Shown: piece by piece, positions 9,786-21,514 of the stretch
Layout: the number at the start of each line of letters is the position of its first letter
How positions within the stretch are numbered: the stretch's first letter is position 1
NCBI GenBank assembly: GCA_013407085.1
Contig: JACCGJ010011408.1
Span: forward strand, 22,593-86,592
Source: Atriophallophorus winterbourni
Taxonomy: Eukaryota > Platyhelminthes > Trematoda > Plagiorchiida > Microphallidae
Reading direction: 5' to 3'
DNA: 64,000 bases
The notes under the pieces: generated by a model
What the model saw: only the letters and a program-made list of their open reading frames with translations
What the model was told of the DNA's origin: nothing
Databases searched by the model: none
Made by a program: the position numbers and the translations under genes

Positions 9786-12700
9786 TTATAAAGAAGAGTT
9801 GTCCTGATCCTTACCCAAGTCACCCACCTCATCTTGGGACCCTTCTAACAAACATACTTTCCGAATATCACGCCTGATCACGCCATCCTTTGTTCGTATG
9901 CTGACCGTTCGTACCAAACCATCATCACTCACTTCCGCTGTCTCAATAATACCAAGCGGCCACGACATTTTCGACAATTCTTCAGATACAACCAATACTA
10001 CATCACCGGGAATTAAATTGCGACGTGTGTTGATCCATCGTTGTCGTTCTTGTAAGATTGGTAAATATTCTCGCTTCCATCTTTTCCAAAATACATCTGT
10101 TAAATACAAGGCCTGTTTCCAGTTCATTCTCATTCTTTCTGCAAACCCAATGTTCACTGGGACCTTGAGATTGCTGTGCTGTAGCAATAAGTCGTTTGGG
10201 CGTAGAGCAACTGCCTCAATATCACTTGAGGAGATAGGGACTAAAGGCCTGTTATTTAATATGCGCTCTACTTCAATCAATGCTGTCAACAAAGTCTCTT
10301 CCGAGGGAATTTGTTCAATGCACATGCCAGCCAGCGCTCTTCTTGTCGATCGAATTAGACGCTCCCAAACTCCCCCTCTATGACTTGCGTATGGTGGGTT
10401 AAAATGCCACTGTATTCCTCGAGATGAAAGGTTTTTGACGGCGACCGAATCATTGATATTCCTTATCCAAACACGAATCGATTTATTAGCACCAACAAAA
10501 TTTTTTCCGTTATCAGAATATATATTCTCTGGGGCACCGCGACGGGCGATGAACCGAAACAAAGCCATTATAAATGAATCGGTTGTCAAGGAGTGTGCGA
10601 CCTCAATATGCACTGCTCGGCATTGTAAACACGTGAATAAACATCCATAACGCTTTTCTATTGATCGACCACGTTTGACATTGAACGGACCAAAGTAATC
10701 GAGACCAATGTTAGCAAATGGGTGTCTACCGGAAATCGCTTGAACCGCAGGTAAATCTGACATTAACTGGTTTTGTTTAGTAGCGTTCAGTCTTTTACAT
10801 ACCAAACACTTGCTCAATGCACGCTTTACAGAGGATAATCCGTCAATCAACCAGTACCTTTCCCGCAACATGCACAACGTATGCATAGGACCAGCATGTC
10901 CTTCAAGAATGTGCGTATGAATAATAATCAATTCAGTAATATGATTTCTCTTCGGCAATATAATAGGATGTTTACCGGCTTCACTAAGGTTCGAATTCCG
11001 TAGCCTTCCTCCGACGTGAAGAATACCACAATCCGAGAATCGTAATTTGTGTAATGATTTCGGAATACATTTACGATTAACACAATTCTTCTGTATTCCG
11101 AAGCAATCCCCTTGTACTAGTATTACAATGTTCGACGCTGCACTACGAAGCTCACGGACGCGCAATGACCCAAGTAAAAGGGAAGAATTTCCACGATTTC
11201 CGAACATCGTTTTTATATATTCTATAAAACGAAGCAACCAGGCTATCGAGCGCACTAACTTCATCCAGCTGGAGAATCTCTGCAGCATATGTAGTAATTT
11301 ATTTTCTGAAGTCGATGCTGATAAATTACACGTCGTACGTTTAACCTCAACGTTCTCCACAGGAACATCATACATTATGGTTGCTGGCCATTTCGCCGGT
11401 TTCTCGTGTAAAAAGTCTGGACCGTTCAACCAAAATTCTCGTTTTACCATATCCGTTACGCCACGTGATGTCATGTCAGCCGGATTAAGTTCTGTTCGCA
11501 CGTGTCGCCATTGGGTCGTTATTGTATGTTCATGGATCATTGTTAACCTATTGGCTACAAATGTTGCGAAACGAGATGACTCATCACGTATATAATACAG
11601 GACCGTCATTGAGTCTGTCCAAAAGTTTACATCCTTGATGTGATTTCCAAACGTTCGTTTCAATAGCAAATATATTCGTACTGCAAGCACAGCAGCTTGT
11701 AATTCAAGTCTCGGAATAGAAACCGTTTTTAAAGGATTGACTCTTGACTTCGAAAATAAAAGACGTGCAGGTGAAACGAATCCTTTATCAAAGGTATGAC
11801 CATATGCCACTGCTCCGTGACCAATTTCAGATGCATCGCAAAATATATGTAAATATATTTGCGTATCAAGCTGGTTATGCCCACCAATGCAACGAGGTAC
11901 TCGAAGCTCCTTGGCAGAGCGTAAGGATGATATCCATCTATCGAATAGCAACACAATATCATCAGGAATCCTTTCATCCCATCCCAACTTTCTCCTGCAA
12001 ATGCATTGTAATAAATGCTTTCCGGGCAGAATCCATGGACTCATTAACCCAAGAGGATCGTACAGACTGCTGACCATGGACAGTATTCCTCTTCTCGTCA
12101 ATTCTCGATCAGGCATATTGAACTCCAGTGTAAATTCATCATAAGATGCGTTCCATATCACTCCCAACATTCTTTCGATACACGGTTTGTCCTCCCCTAT
12201 CACCCGCACCTGAGGAGCCAGTTCATGTATCGGCATAGACTCAAGCAACAATTGGTCGTTTGATAGCCATTTCGTCAATTTGAACCCACCAAGTTCCAAT
12301 AACTCACTGAGCTGCCGTATCACTGTTATTGCTTCTTCTCGAGATGGCACCGAAATCAAGCAGTCGTCCACATAGAAGTTAGTAAGTACATATTTACTGA
12401 TGCTGTCTTCAAACTTATGTCCAAACTGTTCTACCGTTCTGCGTAACGCATAAGTTGCACAAAATGGTGATGAAGTGGCCCCAAATGGATGCACTGTCAT
12501 CCGGTACGCTTTAATGTGCGATGTCATGTCGTTATTCGACCACCAAAGCAGTCTTAATGCGTCTCGGTCCGCCTGTGGCACACCCACTTGCAGAAACATT
12601 TCTTTAATGTCAGCCGCGAACGCATACTTGTGTAACCGGAAACGTAGAAGGACCTCAACCAAGTTCGTTGTCAGGTTCGGACCCTGTAACAACATGTCGT

Positions 12701-14837
12701 TCAAGCAGACGTTGTTATACTTTGCAGCACAATCAAACACAATTCTACACTTCTCCGGTTTGCGTGGATTCAGTACCGGGTGATGTGGCAAGTACCAAAC
12801 ACGTGTCGGACGCTCAATAGTAGCCGGAATATCCTCGATGTGTCCGGATTCGACGTGATGTCGCAATACTTCAACATATCGTAAATACAACTGTCCATCT
12901 CTTTCAAAACGACGTTTTAACATGCTAAGCCTCTTTAAGGCTAACTGATAATTATCATCCAATTGAATATCAGGTTTCTTCCATGGAAGAGGTACCTGAA
13001 AATGTCCGTCAACTAATAAGGATTTTTCAACTATACGTAACGCAGATCCATCATTACGCGAGAGAGTCGTATCCTCCACACAAAGATCGGCGAACTCTCC
13101 GTCATACAACTTGGTGAGTTTGTCGAGCACATCTTGTGTTTGTGCGGTGAGAACACTTACATGATTAACAACTCTCGAACGATCAGTTGGTCCTTGTAGC
13201 ACCCATCCAAGTAACGTCTTGGTAGCGAATGGCTGCTTTCGACCACTTAAACGTTGTTCCAGCACCCAATGCGCTTCCGGTACGTTACAGCCAATTAGCA
13301 AGGTTATTTCTCTCCCCACATTCTCTGAAAACTTCAGATCTCTCAAATGTGCATACCTCGCGCTGATCATATTTGGGGAATTCAGCACTGCTTCAGGTAA
13401 CTTGGAAACCGTGTAAGCTTCGGCTACATGAATTATTTCATCCCCGTCTACCGAATGCACATCGAAACTTAACAACGAGCTTTTCAAGTTTCGATGTAGA
13501 CCAAGTGTTGTAATCGACACATCAACTGGCGCACTAGGCATACAAAATTTCTCAACAAAACTCTGCGAGATCAAAGTTGTATCAGAGCCATTATCAAGTA
13601 AAGCCACGACTGGAACAAGTCCAACTGGCGTGTCAATGTTCACTGTCAGGTAGCCTAAGCTTACTGCTGTACTGAGAGCAGTAACACTGCAGTTTATACT
13701 TTTCAGTTGCTCATTAGGACGATCATAATGCAGCGAAGAATGGTGTCGTCTACTACAACCTTCAACGGAACAAGTCTTCGTAACCTTGCAATCGAATGCC
13801 CTGTGAGACCGGCATAAGCAAACGTAACATATTCCATGCTGCTTAGCCATACTCCATCTGGCTTTTACGTCAGCCTCCTGATAAACAGGACAATCTTCTA
13901 TCTTATGAGGTCCTCTACATTGAAAGCATTCAACCAGCATTGGCCTCGGTTCCCTTGTAGTCATTAACACCCTCCTTCCTTCTGGCATTCTTGGTTTATC
14001 CGATGGCCTTGAAGAGACAGATTTTCTATCTATTAGCATGCCAAATCTGCTCCTGGCAATTCTTGCTCTCCGAGATACGAACTCGGTCAGACTGGCAAAA
14101 TCAACTTCTGACCCGTCAGCAAGCATTGTATCCGCTGCGTCAGCCCACTGCTGTTGTAACGCAACAGGGAAGCATTTCACTAATCCTTCCAAAGTTGTGA
14201 CTGAATTCAAATCAGCGTCACACTTCATTTGCTTCAATGTGATTTGGCAATTTTCCATTTTTATGGCCAAATCAGACAAACCATCGACTTTGTTGGAAAG
14301 TCTTCTAGCTTCATCAAGCAACTCCTCTAATGTTGACCTGGCAATTACATGTGGTAGTCCAAACAAATCTTTCAAAATCTTCTTTGCCCGCGTATAACCC
14401 TCAGTGGGTTGTAGCATGACACATGCATCAATTGCTTTTCGAGCCTTGCCCCGACAATAATGCATCAAATACAACAGTCGCTGGCCTGGATCCATAAGCC
14501 TCGACTCAACGTAACTTTCAAACTGTTTCAGGAACTTCCAATAGTCTATCGGATTACCGTCGAAGTAGGATAATTCTACTTTAGGCAATCCTATACTCAT
14601 GTTCATCGCTGGTTGCAAATAGCTTACCGCAGAGTCGAACCCTTCAGTTTTGCTACTTGTAGCGGCGATCAAGTTTACTTCTTCAGCGACTCCTCTTCGT
14701 TCCTTTGTCAAGCGCTCTATCGTTGATCTAGCAGCATCTAAATCGCGCTTTAATTGTACCACTTGTTGAGAACTCGCACTGCTATCTCTATCATCATCGT
14801 TTTCCTTAGAAGCTACCTTAGAAGATATCTTAGGCAT
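9786..14837 (-). CDS. BEL/Pao gag-pol polyprotein
   Basis: The frame is open for 1690 codons from 14858. I place the start at the second ATG (14837, MPKISS) because the related gag-only element starts there. Residues counted from 14858: coiled coil 33-55; DUF1759-type capsid region about 90-270; two CCHC-like zinc knuckles (CFQCRGPHKIEDC at 311-323 and CYVCLCRSHRAFDC at 344-357) plus a CSVEGC/HH cluster; retropepsin with LLDNGSD at 421-426 (DNG rather than DSG/DTG); RT with Asp750 and YVDD at 829-832; RNase H acidic residues Asp1008, Glu1052, Asp1082, Asp1128; integrase HHCC finger (His1316/His1321/Cys1351/Cys1354) and core Asp1387, Asp1449, Glu1499; DUF5641-like tail about 1590-1672. The protein makes the particle, copies element RNA and integrates the cDNA. 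All catalytic residues that I can place are present. Confidence 0.95.
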   Translation of the reverse strand: MPKISSKVASKENDDDRDSSASSQQVVQLKRDLDAARSTIERLTKERRGVAEEVNLIAATSSKTEGFDSAVSYLQPAMNMSIGLPKVELSYFDGNPIDYWKFLKQFESYVESRLMDPGQRLLYLMHYCRGKARKAIDACVMLQPTEGYTRAKKILKDLFGLPHVIARSTLEELLDEARRLSNKVDGLSDLAIKMENCQITLKQMKCDADLNSVTTLEGLVKCFPVALQQQWADAADTMLADGSEVDFASLTEFVSRRARIARSRFGMLIDRKSVSSRPSDKPRMPEGRRVLMTTREPRPMLVECFQCRGPHKIEDCPVYQEADVKARWSMAKQHGICYVCLCRSHRAFDCKVTKTCSVEGCSRRHHSSLHYDRPNEQLKSINCSVTALSTAVSLGYLTVNIDTPVGLVPVVALLDNGSDTTLISQSFVEKFCMPSAPVDVSITTLGLHRNLKSSLLSFDVHSVDGDEIIHVAEAYTVSKLPEAVLNSPNMISARYAHLRDLKFSENVGREITLLIGCNVPEAHWVLEQRLSGRKQPFATKTLLGWVLQGPTDRSRVVNHVSVLTAQTQDVLDKLTKLYDGEFADLCVEDTTLSRNDGSALRIVEKSLLVDGHFQVPLPWKKPDIQLDDNYQLALKRLSMLKRRFERDGQLYLRYVEVLRHHVESGHIEDIPATIERPTRVWYLPHHPVLNPRKPEKCRIVFDCAAKYNNVCLNDMLLQGPNLTTNLVEVLLRFRLHKYAFAADIKEMFLQVGVPQADRDALRLLWWSNNDMTSHIKAYRMTVHPFGATSSPFCATYALRRTVEQFGHKFEDSISKYVLTNFYVDDCLISVPSREEAITVIRQLSELLELGGFKLTKWLSNDQLLLESMPIHELAPQVRVIGEDKPCIERMLGVIWNASYDEFTLEFNMPDRELTRRGILSMVSSLYDPLGLMSPWILPGKHLLQCICRRKLGWDERIPDDIVLLFDRWISSLRSAKELRVPRCIGGHNQLDTQIYLHIFCDASEIGHGAVAYGHTFDKGFVSPARLLFSKSRVNPLKTVSIPRLELQAAVLAVRIYLLLKRTFGNHIKDVNFWTDSMTVLYYIRDESSRFATFVANRLTMIHEHTITTQWRHVRTELNPADMTSRGVTDMVKREFWLNGPDFLHEKPAKWPATIMYDVPVENVEVKRTTCNLSASTSENKLLHMLQRFSSWMKLVRSIAWLLRFIEYIKTMFGNRGNSSLLLGSLRVRELRSAASNIVILVQGDCFGIQKNCVNRKCIPKSLHKLRFSDCGILHVGGRLRNSNLSEAGKHPIILPKRNHITELIIIHTHILEGHAGPMHTLCMLRERYWLIDGLSSVKRALSKCLVCKRLNATKQNQLMSDLPAVQAISGRHPFANIGLDYFGPFNVKRGRSIEKRYGCLFTCLQCRAVHIEVAHSLTTDSFIMALFRFIARRGAPENIYSDNGKNFVGANKSIRVWIRNINDSVAVKNLSSRGIQWHFNPPYASHRGGVWERLIRSTRRALAGMCIEQIPSEETLLTALIEVERILNNRPLVPISSSDIEAVALRPNDLLLQHSNLKVPVNIGFAERMRMNWKQALYLTDVFWKRWKREYLPILQERQRWINTRRNLIPGDVVLVVSEELSKMSWPLGIIETAEVSDDGLVRTVSIRTKDGVIRRDIRKVCLLEGSQDEVGDLGKDQDNSSL

Positions 14838-15168
14838 ACTAGATGAAATATACAACAATGTTCCAAAACGACAAAAAATAAATAAAAAGGGGACGTCACC
14901 AAAGTTGTGAACAGGGATTGACTGTCAAATGTTCAATGTCACGACGATCGGGGAGTTCTTCGCCAATTTTGCTCAATATAGCTTCAATTGAACGAACCAA
15001 AATGCGTATTTTCTCCGGTTGAGACAAATACTGTACCAGTCAGAAGACAAGTTGTGATGCGAATCCAATTGAAACGATCCAACTTGAGCACAGAAACCGA
15101 ATTGATGCAATTCACGAATTGAGTACTTCTCGCCAAGTTCGAGAAGAATCAAATTCCAAATTAAGTAC
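14838..15168 (-). promoter_or_regulatory. BEL leader between 5' LTR and gag
   Basis: 331-bp untranslated leader expected to hold the primer-binding and packaging sites. Just inside the LTR the minus strand reads GTACTTAATTTGG; I cannot match this confidently to a tRNA 3' end. Its CTTCTCGAACTTGGCGAGAAGT block is an inverted repeat (hairpin) and is also found at about 2370-2392 in the gag-only element, so it is conserved. Confidence 0.55.
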
Positions 15169-15742
15169 TGTATTGTCTGTGACGTGAGTTACGCGTAGTC
15201 CACCCGTTTCTTATTTCGATAAATTCAAAACAACGATTGGGATATTCTACGGTACTGTAATTAACAACAATTACAACAAAAATAACTATACAAACCTTAA
15301 TTGTATAGGAACGTCACAGCAACAATGGAGCCAAATACTCCAGAATCAAATTCAATTCAAACAAAAGACGACCTGATATAAAAATAAGAAGAATCGATTT
15401 ACCAAAATGTCGTCCAAACTTTCTGTGACAATCAAAAATGACACTCAAAATAGCGTCCAAATTCAAGCAAAATACTGAAGCCCAAAATGGCAACCAAATT
15501 CCGCAACAATGACCGACAATGGCAGAAACAATAAATTAAAACAAACAATTGACCGAAGTCGTATAAAGAAAAGATTTACAATAACAGAAAAGATTACAAA
15601 AAGAAAAGTTTTATATCAAAATACTGTGGAAAATTAAAAACAAGCAAAATCTATTTCACAAAATTCAGGTTTTGTAACTAGGTTCAAAATAAAAGAAATG
15701 TTAAAGGGAAAGGAAGAATTTCAAACTACTTTGAACCTTACA
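15169..15742 (-). repeat. 5' LTR of BEL element (right copy)
   Basis: 574 bp, nearly identical to 9018-9592, followed by the target duplication ATAAC at 15743-15747. Confidence 0.94.
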
Positions 15743-15747
15743 ATAAC

Positions 15748-17390
15748 TTTTATATAATCTTACAGCGCAGTATGAGTGGTGGGAAAATGTAATATATGGA
15801 AAAATTATTGAAGAATATAATTTTGATAGAAGTTTTGAGGAAGCATCTTAAAATCTACGATGATCGATAGGAACAAATATATGTATAACGTATTCTAATT
15901 GATGGTAAATTAGCAGTGATTTCCACGATATGGCTTTCTGTACAGCAAAGGACAAAATAACATTTTAAGTAAAATTTATGTTTATAATCAATAACGTTTT
16001 AATACAACTCAGATTATTAGTTGTATTGTTGTGCTCACATCCCTATCCCTTACACATCACTATCGGTTTCCAGTTGTTTGCCGTCATTAGGTAGAGAGAG
16101 TAAGATTTGTTTCCGTGAGCCTTGAAACAGTGATAAAGTGATAAACAATGTTATACTTGTATGTCACTGCTATATAGTGTTCTTACAAAAACCACGAGAT
16201 CAATTGACCTTGACGAAATTCACGTTGCGCGGTGGACAAAATGATAGGGTATTTGTTTACATGTCTCGGCAATGATTAACCGATCGGTACCAAAGATTTC
16301 CATCGCATATTCTTATTAAGCTGCGAATTAAAATTCATATTGTATTTGGAAAATATAGGGATAAACGTAGCTTGTAATTTAACAGCTATCTCCCACTCTG
16401 AGGATCCCTTCACATTCGATTACTTTTTATCTTTTAATTAAACAGTCTGATACAATTTGATGATCGCTATGATAGCGAATCGCAAGTTCGAATTTTAGGT
16501 ACTGGCTACATTTTGCTAAGATCTTTATAATTCCTTATTCTTATGTTTAGAAAATAATATAATACTCAATCGAAATCTCCATGCTATCTTATGATATAGG
16601 CAACGCGATATTTATATTGTTACGATTATGATGAATTATATTTTCGTAACTGATAGATCCTAAAAGATATATGTTTATATTCACTTTCAATTGCCAGCCA
16701 AATTTTGTCGTAACACGAAAGAATTATAATCTGAAATCCGAATTATTCATTAATCAGATGAAAAACGCGATTGATTGGAGCCGGAATCAAGAAGATACTT
16801 ACCGGTATCCAACGTAAAACCGATGGACCTATATCTGTTAATTCACGCATATCAGATTATTGATGATGGACGGAGCTAATCATACGCAACAGAAACTTGA
16901 AACGAGTTTGCTACGGAGTACAGCGCACGAGCTGTCGGGTGGATTGCAGACAAACATTGATGTGTTATAAAATTATCATGTTGAAGCACTGTAAATCTGC
17001 AAGTAATTTAAAAGAAAATTACACACTTACTAGCTTTTTATGCATTCACACAGTTATTACATCGAAATTTGACGAGAAGAATAAAACTCCGTGAGTAGTA
17101 TTACTAGGGTAACGGTTGCGTTACAGAATCTTCCATTGGCTGGGTCGGAAGTCCTAAATAAGTGTGATACAGGCAGCATACAAAGTAGATTACAATCGCA
17201 GATAAAAGCTATCTTCAAAATCACGACTTTTTAATTGTTAATACGATCCATTGTGTATAAACGAACAAATATGGCTATTTCTTTAGCACAAGGATCGGTA
17301 CGATGAAAATGTATGTTTCATTCTTGAATCAGATTGAGTGGAACGGATGTTCGTCTTAGGCAGATAATAAGCTAAACTTAAAATTAGGAT
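15748..17390. other. Anonymous AT-rich DNA
   Basis: No gene or element recognised on either strand. Only short open frames without flanking splice or codon evidence (for example 16897-17094, plus). Confidence 0.5.
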
Positions 17391-17394
17391 CTTC

Positions 17395-17620
17395 CATCGA
17401 GCCTCACAATGAACCAAAAATTTCCTGCCCTGGGACATTTGATTCCAGTCCATGTGTTGAGAATACACATAACATTGACGCTGCGCAGTGTGTACGTGAA
17501 TAAGTGGTGTTTGCTAAAGCTGACTTCAAGTCAGAAGACCATTGTTTCGCTGTGGTTATACGAAGAATCCCATAGATTCTTATCGGAAAACAGCAGAGAT
17601 TTACAGGTCTGAGTACATCT
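17395..17620 (+). pseudogene. Decayed CR1 RT C-terminal fragment
   Basis: The plus strand encodes, across a few stops, a block like IDAAQCVRE ... KADFKSEDHC, matching VDATQRVKDLG ... RADFKWEDQC of the CR1 copy at 44772-45521. The antisense open frame 17404-17724 resembles the antisense shadow frame of that CR1 copy, an independent sign of homology. Limits are approximate. Confidence 0.5.
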
Positions 17621-20600
17621 GCGATAGAGAATAAACTCATTACCACTTCTGAACTATTGCTTTTACGTTTAGGGCGCACAAAATAAAAACATGTCATCCA
17701 ATCAGATATTGATTTTACGAGCATGATCGATCTTTTTTAAAAAGCATACAAAAAAATTTAAACGCTGGTCAGTTTTACTTTAAACTCCATCCTTTATGAA
17801 GTTTCCTATGCGACTGAAAATAAGCAACGGTCTGCAAAAATAACATGTTGCTCGGGAATGGTACTTTTTAGCTTGTCTATTCTAATACTATTTTGTGTGT
17901 TTCATTCTATTAACAACACTCAAGTTTTTGTTTCACGGATGCTGTCCGAAGGTTACATCATATATTTTGAATTTACCGTGCTTCGTCTTCTCCATGAGTG
18001 GCGTGAATTTTAAACGTGTGGATAATATACATTGCTATCTCATTTTTCGGCCCTTCCATCGCTTTTATTCCGGTAGCGGTCAACAGCCCTTAAATTCATG
18101 TATTATAGACAAGAGCGGACATTCATTTTTGTCTGATGAGCTGCATCTATCAATATTATTTTAGTGTAATTTATACTTACTAACCTTTCCCAAAGCAATT
18201 AAAAGCAACAGCGCGAGAATTTGATGGTTTTCCTATACAAAATTAGTGCAGTTCTAATACTTTATTGCGAATATTAGAAAATAGACTTTGCTCATGACTG
18301 ACATCAAACCGTTGTAATGCATCGAAAACAAGTTTAATATATCTTGGCAGTCGAACGCAGCGAATTCTTCAAGCTGAAATTATATTTAATCGTCTTTTGC
18401 TTACACATAACAATTCGGAATGAGAAAATTCTAGTTTTAGTGTTCAACCCGGAGAATTATGCGACACTTTATTGAGCAGCCTTATACATTCATGTGCAAA
18501 ATGAACTTGTGCAGTGCAGAGTTAATTAGAAAAACCTTCGAGGTGTATTTGTGCTTAACTAGTTTTTAATCACAATCCGGTATGATTCATATTGACATTA
18601 ATCATTGAAATTTCGAAAATTAAGTCAGCACCATTTGGATGTGCTTATTCCGAATATTTACCGTTCTTAATACTAGATTAAAAACTAGCGGCAGTTGTGT
18701 CCATCAAATTCAGGTCTTTAGAAAGACACACGAATCAGCGGTAATTAAACCTCAATGACACAACTGGCGTCTGAATAAAAAAACATGCTTTATTTAACTA
18801 TAAAGCTTTGACTCAACTAAATTCCTGAGCAGCATTGATGTGGATAAAGTTAGGCTAGATTAAGAAATGATTGGGTGTATACCACCTAAACTTAAAGTAA
18901 TGTTACGAAAATGTATATACCACACGCTTTAGAAAAATTAACAATCTCCGACATAGACCATCTTTAGCTAATACAGTATTAGATATTTATATTAAGAGAT
19001 TTCTTTTATGATTCACATATATCAATGTCCTCTAAATGGTAGTTAGACCATTCAATCTTTATTTCTGTTCATTGCGAACAAATATGCAGCTTGTTTCATA
19101 TTCGGTCGATAGTTTAAATAAGCTCCGCTCTAATAGCACATCTAGACATTTCATTATTAGAGTGACTAGATCCTTAATTACGGCTTCTAAATTCAGCTTA
19201 ATTACGGCTTCTAAATTCAGCAGATTACTCTGATAACTGGTGTATTCTGATATATGGTGCATCGAATTATACGTGATTTTTGCGAACAATGAAGCTGATA
19301 CAACTTGATTGTAAGCACAAACTGCGTTAAACTTGAACCAACATTCGCATGCTAAGAACTGGATAACTTGAAGAAAGTAAGAGTATATACCAAAATGTCT
19401 GGATGAAAGTCACTGGGTCGTTCTACTTTCTAAAGAATTCACAGCAGTTTAGCTTATTCGAGACGACATCCGTTCGCAAAGATGTATACATATCTGTATT
19501 ATGTGAATCTGGAACTAGTGTTCGCCATTAGCCAGGCGCAAATTCATTAAATCTTGGTTTCGATTTCAATGAAGCTTATTTTAATTGAAAACCTGCGCGC
19601 GTATTTCACGCCAAATTATGCTATTCTGTTTTTAGAAAGAATGTAAAACTTCGTTTAATTGCGTAAAAGCATTTGTTCTTCGTTGAAAACTAAATGTTGT
19701 TGTGAAGCATTTTCGTGTAAATTTAAATCTGCATTGATTACCCTATTTCTGTTGTTTAGTACGTTCTAGCAATAATCCATAAGCACGTACGTAATAGGGG
19801 ATGTTGCCTTGCATGTTCAACATAAAAAAGCAGAATATTAGCGATTTAAAAACTGGAATTGCGGGAAATATAATCAGTCGCGTATGACTTTTTGATGTAT
19901 GTAATATTAGAAATATATAAATCAAATCACAAGGATATGTTGGTGCTAGTTTCTGAATAGACAGGTGTTGCACCAAGATCATTTTTATACCATAGATCCC
20001 TGAATTCACGAAAGCCTAATATGTTCAACGCATGTTTTCTCCCCGGATGTTCCACCTATCATACGATAGCCAAATCATTTTTTTCTCATATTTGGAACCA
20101 TCTTTTGTCTGCATGCAAACGTCAAACTGGATGTAAATATTCATCGTTTCTGTCACCATGATGTGTCTCACTCAAATGTTTCTCAAAATCTCTACGAGTT
20201 TGAATCACGGAGATGTGGATGAGAATTCGTCACTTAAATGCATTGTAAACGGTTATATGGGACCACCTCATACTACACAACGTGGATGGAAGTTAGTGAG
20301 CAATGCAAACTTCGTCAAACGTCCGCTTCTAATCTTAATTTGGGGTTATCAGCATTCATGAATTACAAACTTGAACATGGAACTGTAAATGGGTACTGCC
20401 TCGGCATCGCATAGGTCTTTCAATGTATTCCACTTTACTTTACAAATAGAAAAGAAGTCATTTTTCAAAAACATTGATTTGAATTATTTTATAACATTCT
20501 ACAAGATACTGATCACAAGCATTCGGTATCACAAATACAAATGACAGGGAAATGATTCAGCTTTGTGTATCTCGTTAAGTAAGATATTCCATCAGAAGAT

Positions 20601-20673
20601 CATGCAAAGTAATCAGCTACAATTTGGGGTAAATGAGAATGACATGGGATTGCATTCACGTCAGTACGTCTAC
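17621..20673. other. Anonymous AT-rich DNA
   Basis: No recognisable gene or element. Contains a perfect 24-bp tandem duplication at 19173-19220. Open frames (17895-18164, 19743-20009, 20158-20361) have no support. Confidence 0.5.
19173..19220. repeat. Perfect 24-bp tandem duplication
   Basis: 19173-19196 and 19197-19220 are identical and adjacent. The unit starts CTTAATTACGG. Confidence 0.95.
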
Positions 20674-21156
20674 TCATCCATAAGATGGCGAAGGTGGGGG
20701 TGGTAGAGAAGGATTGATTTCCCGGGAGCAATTAGGAGCGTGCATTGTTGTGGAACTGTTATTAGAATCAGCATGTCTTGCGTTGTGACAATGTTTCAAA
20801 TTGCTATCGTTATTTACAATCTTTAACAAATTGTGTTCCCGATCACTTGGATATTGATCCCCTTGACGTGTTTCTCTGGGTTGTTTCGTATTATTACTTC
20901 TTTTCTGTGTGTTTTCGAGGATTGGTTTACCTTTATTGTCGAGTACTTTGTTCGAAGTTCTCGATGTGTTTGACCTGGCGGAATTAATCGAACGCTTGCT
21001 GGTACTAAGGCGACTGGCCCCACATGCAGCTGTTTCTGGTCGTCTAGTTTTGGAGCCGTAATTCGGAGGCAGGAAATATCTTTTGTAATCTCGTAGCTGC
21101 TCCTGGCGTGTCATACCTGGAGATGGCCGAATACTTTCAAGTCGCTTCGCAATAGC
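20674..21156 (-). CDS. Candidate terminal exon of an unrecognised host gene
   Basis: An open frame of 160 codons ending in TGA. From 21114 it could start at an ATG, but the frame runs on upstream for 14 codons (AIAKRLESIRPSPG) to a good splice acceptor: a T-rich tract with CTAAT about 10 bases before CCACCAG, at 21157-21175. This argues for a 3' terminal exon in phase 0. The product begins with a charged helix (TRQEQLRDYKRYF), continues as a Ser/Asn/Arg-rich low-complexity region and ends in a proline run (LPPPPSPSYG). I recognise no family. Base composition is less AT-rich than its surroundings, as expected for coding DNA. The upstream exon was not found. Confidence 0.42.
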   Translation of the reverse strand, partial: AIAKRLESIRPSPGMTRQEQLRDYKRYFLPPNYGSKTRRPETAACGASRLSTSKRSINSARSNTSRTSNKVLDNKGKPILENTQKRSNNTKQPRETRQGDQYPSDREHNLLKIVNNDSNLKHCHNARHADSNNSSTTMHAPNCSREINPSLPPPPSPSYG

Positions 21157-21225
21157 CTGGTGGGATTAGACAACACAAACATCAGGTTTCGAAACCGTAC
21201 TACAATTTTATTAATGCAAAAGTTC

Positions 21226-21513
21226 TCATATACTCAAACTAGCAAACAAACAAGTTGGTCCATTCGCTATTGAGATATTCGTACTCGGTCTTAAATACGC
21301 TATAAAGGATTTCAAGTGGTTTTCAGTATCTCGTAAAATTTCGATTTGCTTGCATGCCCAACAGAAATAATATGCTATCGCTTCACATTTAATCGAATCA
21401 CACATTGCAGAAAATGAAATAATATTGAAATTGATCGGAATATGTTTGGGACCGATCGCGTTTTCATAATGGAAAGAAATTTGTGTGCAATCAGTTAGAG
21501 GAGTTTTCGGCAT
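21226..21513 (-). CDS. Hypothetical 95-aa open frame
   Basis: ATG-initiated frame upstream of the 20674-21156 exon on the same strand, with cysteine-containing middle (CEAIAYYFCWACKQ). I tried to join it to the downstream exon through GT sites near 21230, but no donor gives the right phase. It starts immediately after a hammerhead-like GAAAC block that follows a Penelope fragment, so it may be chance or element-derived. Low confidence. Confidence 0.22.
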   Translation of the reverse strand: MPKTPLTDCTQISFHYENAIGPKHIPINFNIISFSAMCDSIKCEAIAYYFCWACKQIEILRDTENHLKSFIAYLRPSTNISIANGPTCLFASLSI

Positions 21514-21514
21514 C

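Larger units (their letters stand above)
9018..15742 (-). mobile_element. Complete BEL/Pao LTR retrotransposon, 6.7 kb
   Basis: Full-length element on the minus strand: LTRs 9018-9592 and 15169-15742, one gag-pol frame, and 5-bp target duplications ATAAC at 9013-9017 and 15743-15747. By eye the LTRs differ by about one substitution and one single-base indel over 575 bp, so the insertion is recent. The polyprotein has the BEL/Pao order (DUF1759 gag, zinc knuckles, protease, RT, RNase H, integrase, DUF5641-like tail) and no internal stop. No envelope frame is present. It may be competent for transposition (inference). Confidence 0.95.

Noticed and set aside
9898..14397. Several plus-strand open frames of up to 182 aa opposite the BEL polyprotein
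   Set aside because: Antisense shadows of the long minus-strand coding frame.
21226..21513. Splicing of this frame to the exon at 20674-21156
   Set aside because: All GT sites near its end give the wrong phase for the acceptor at 21157.
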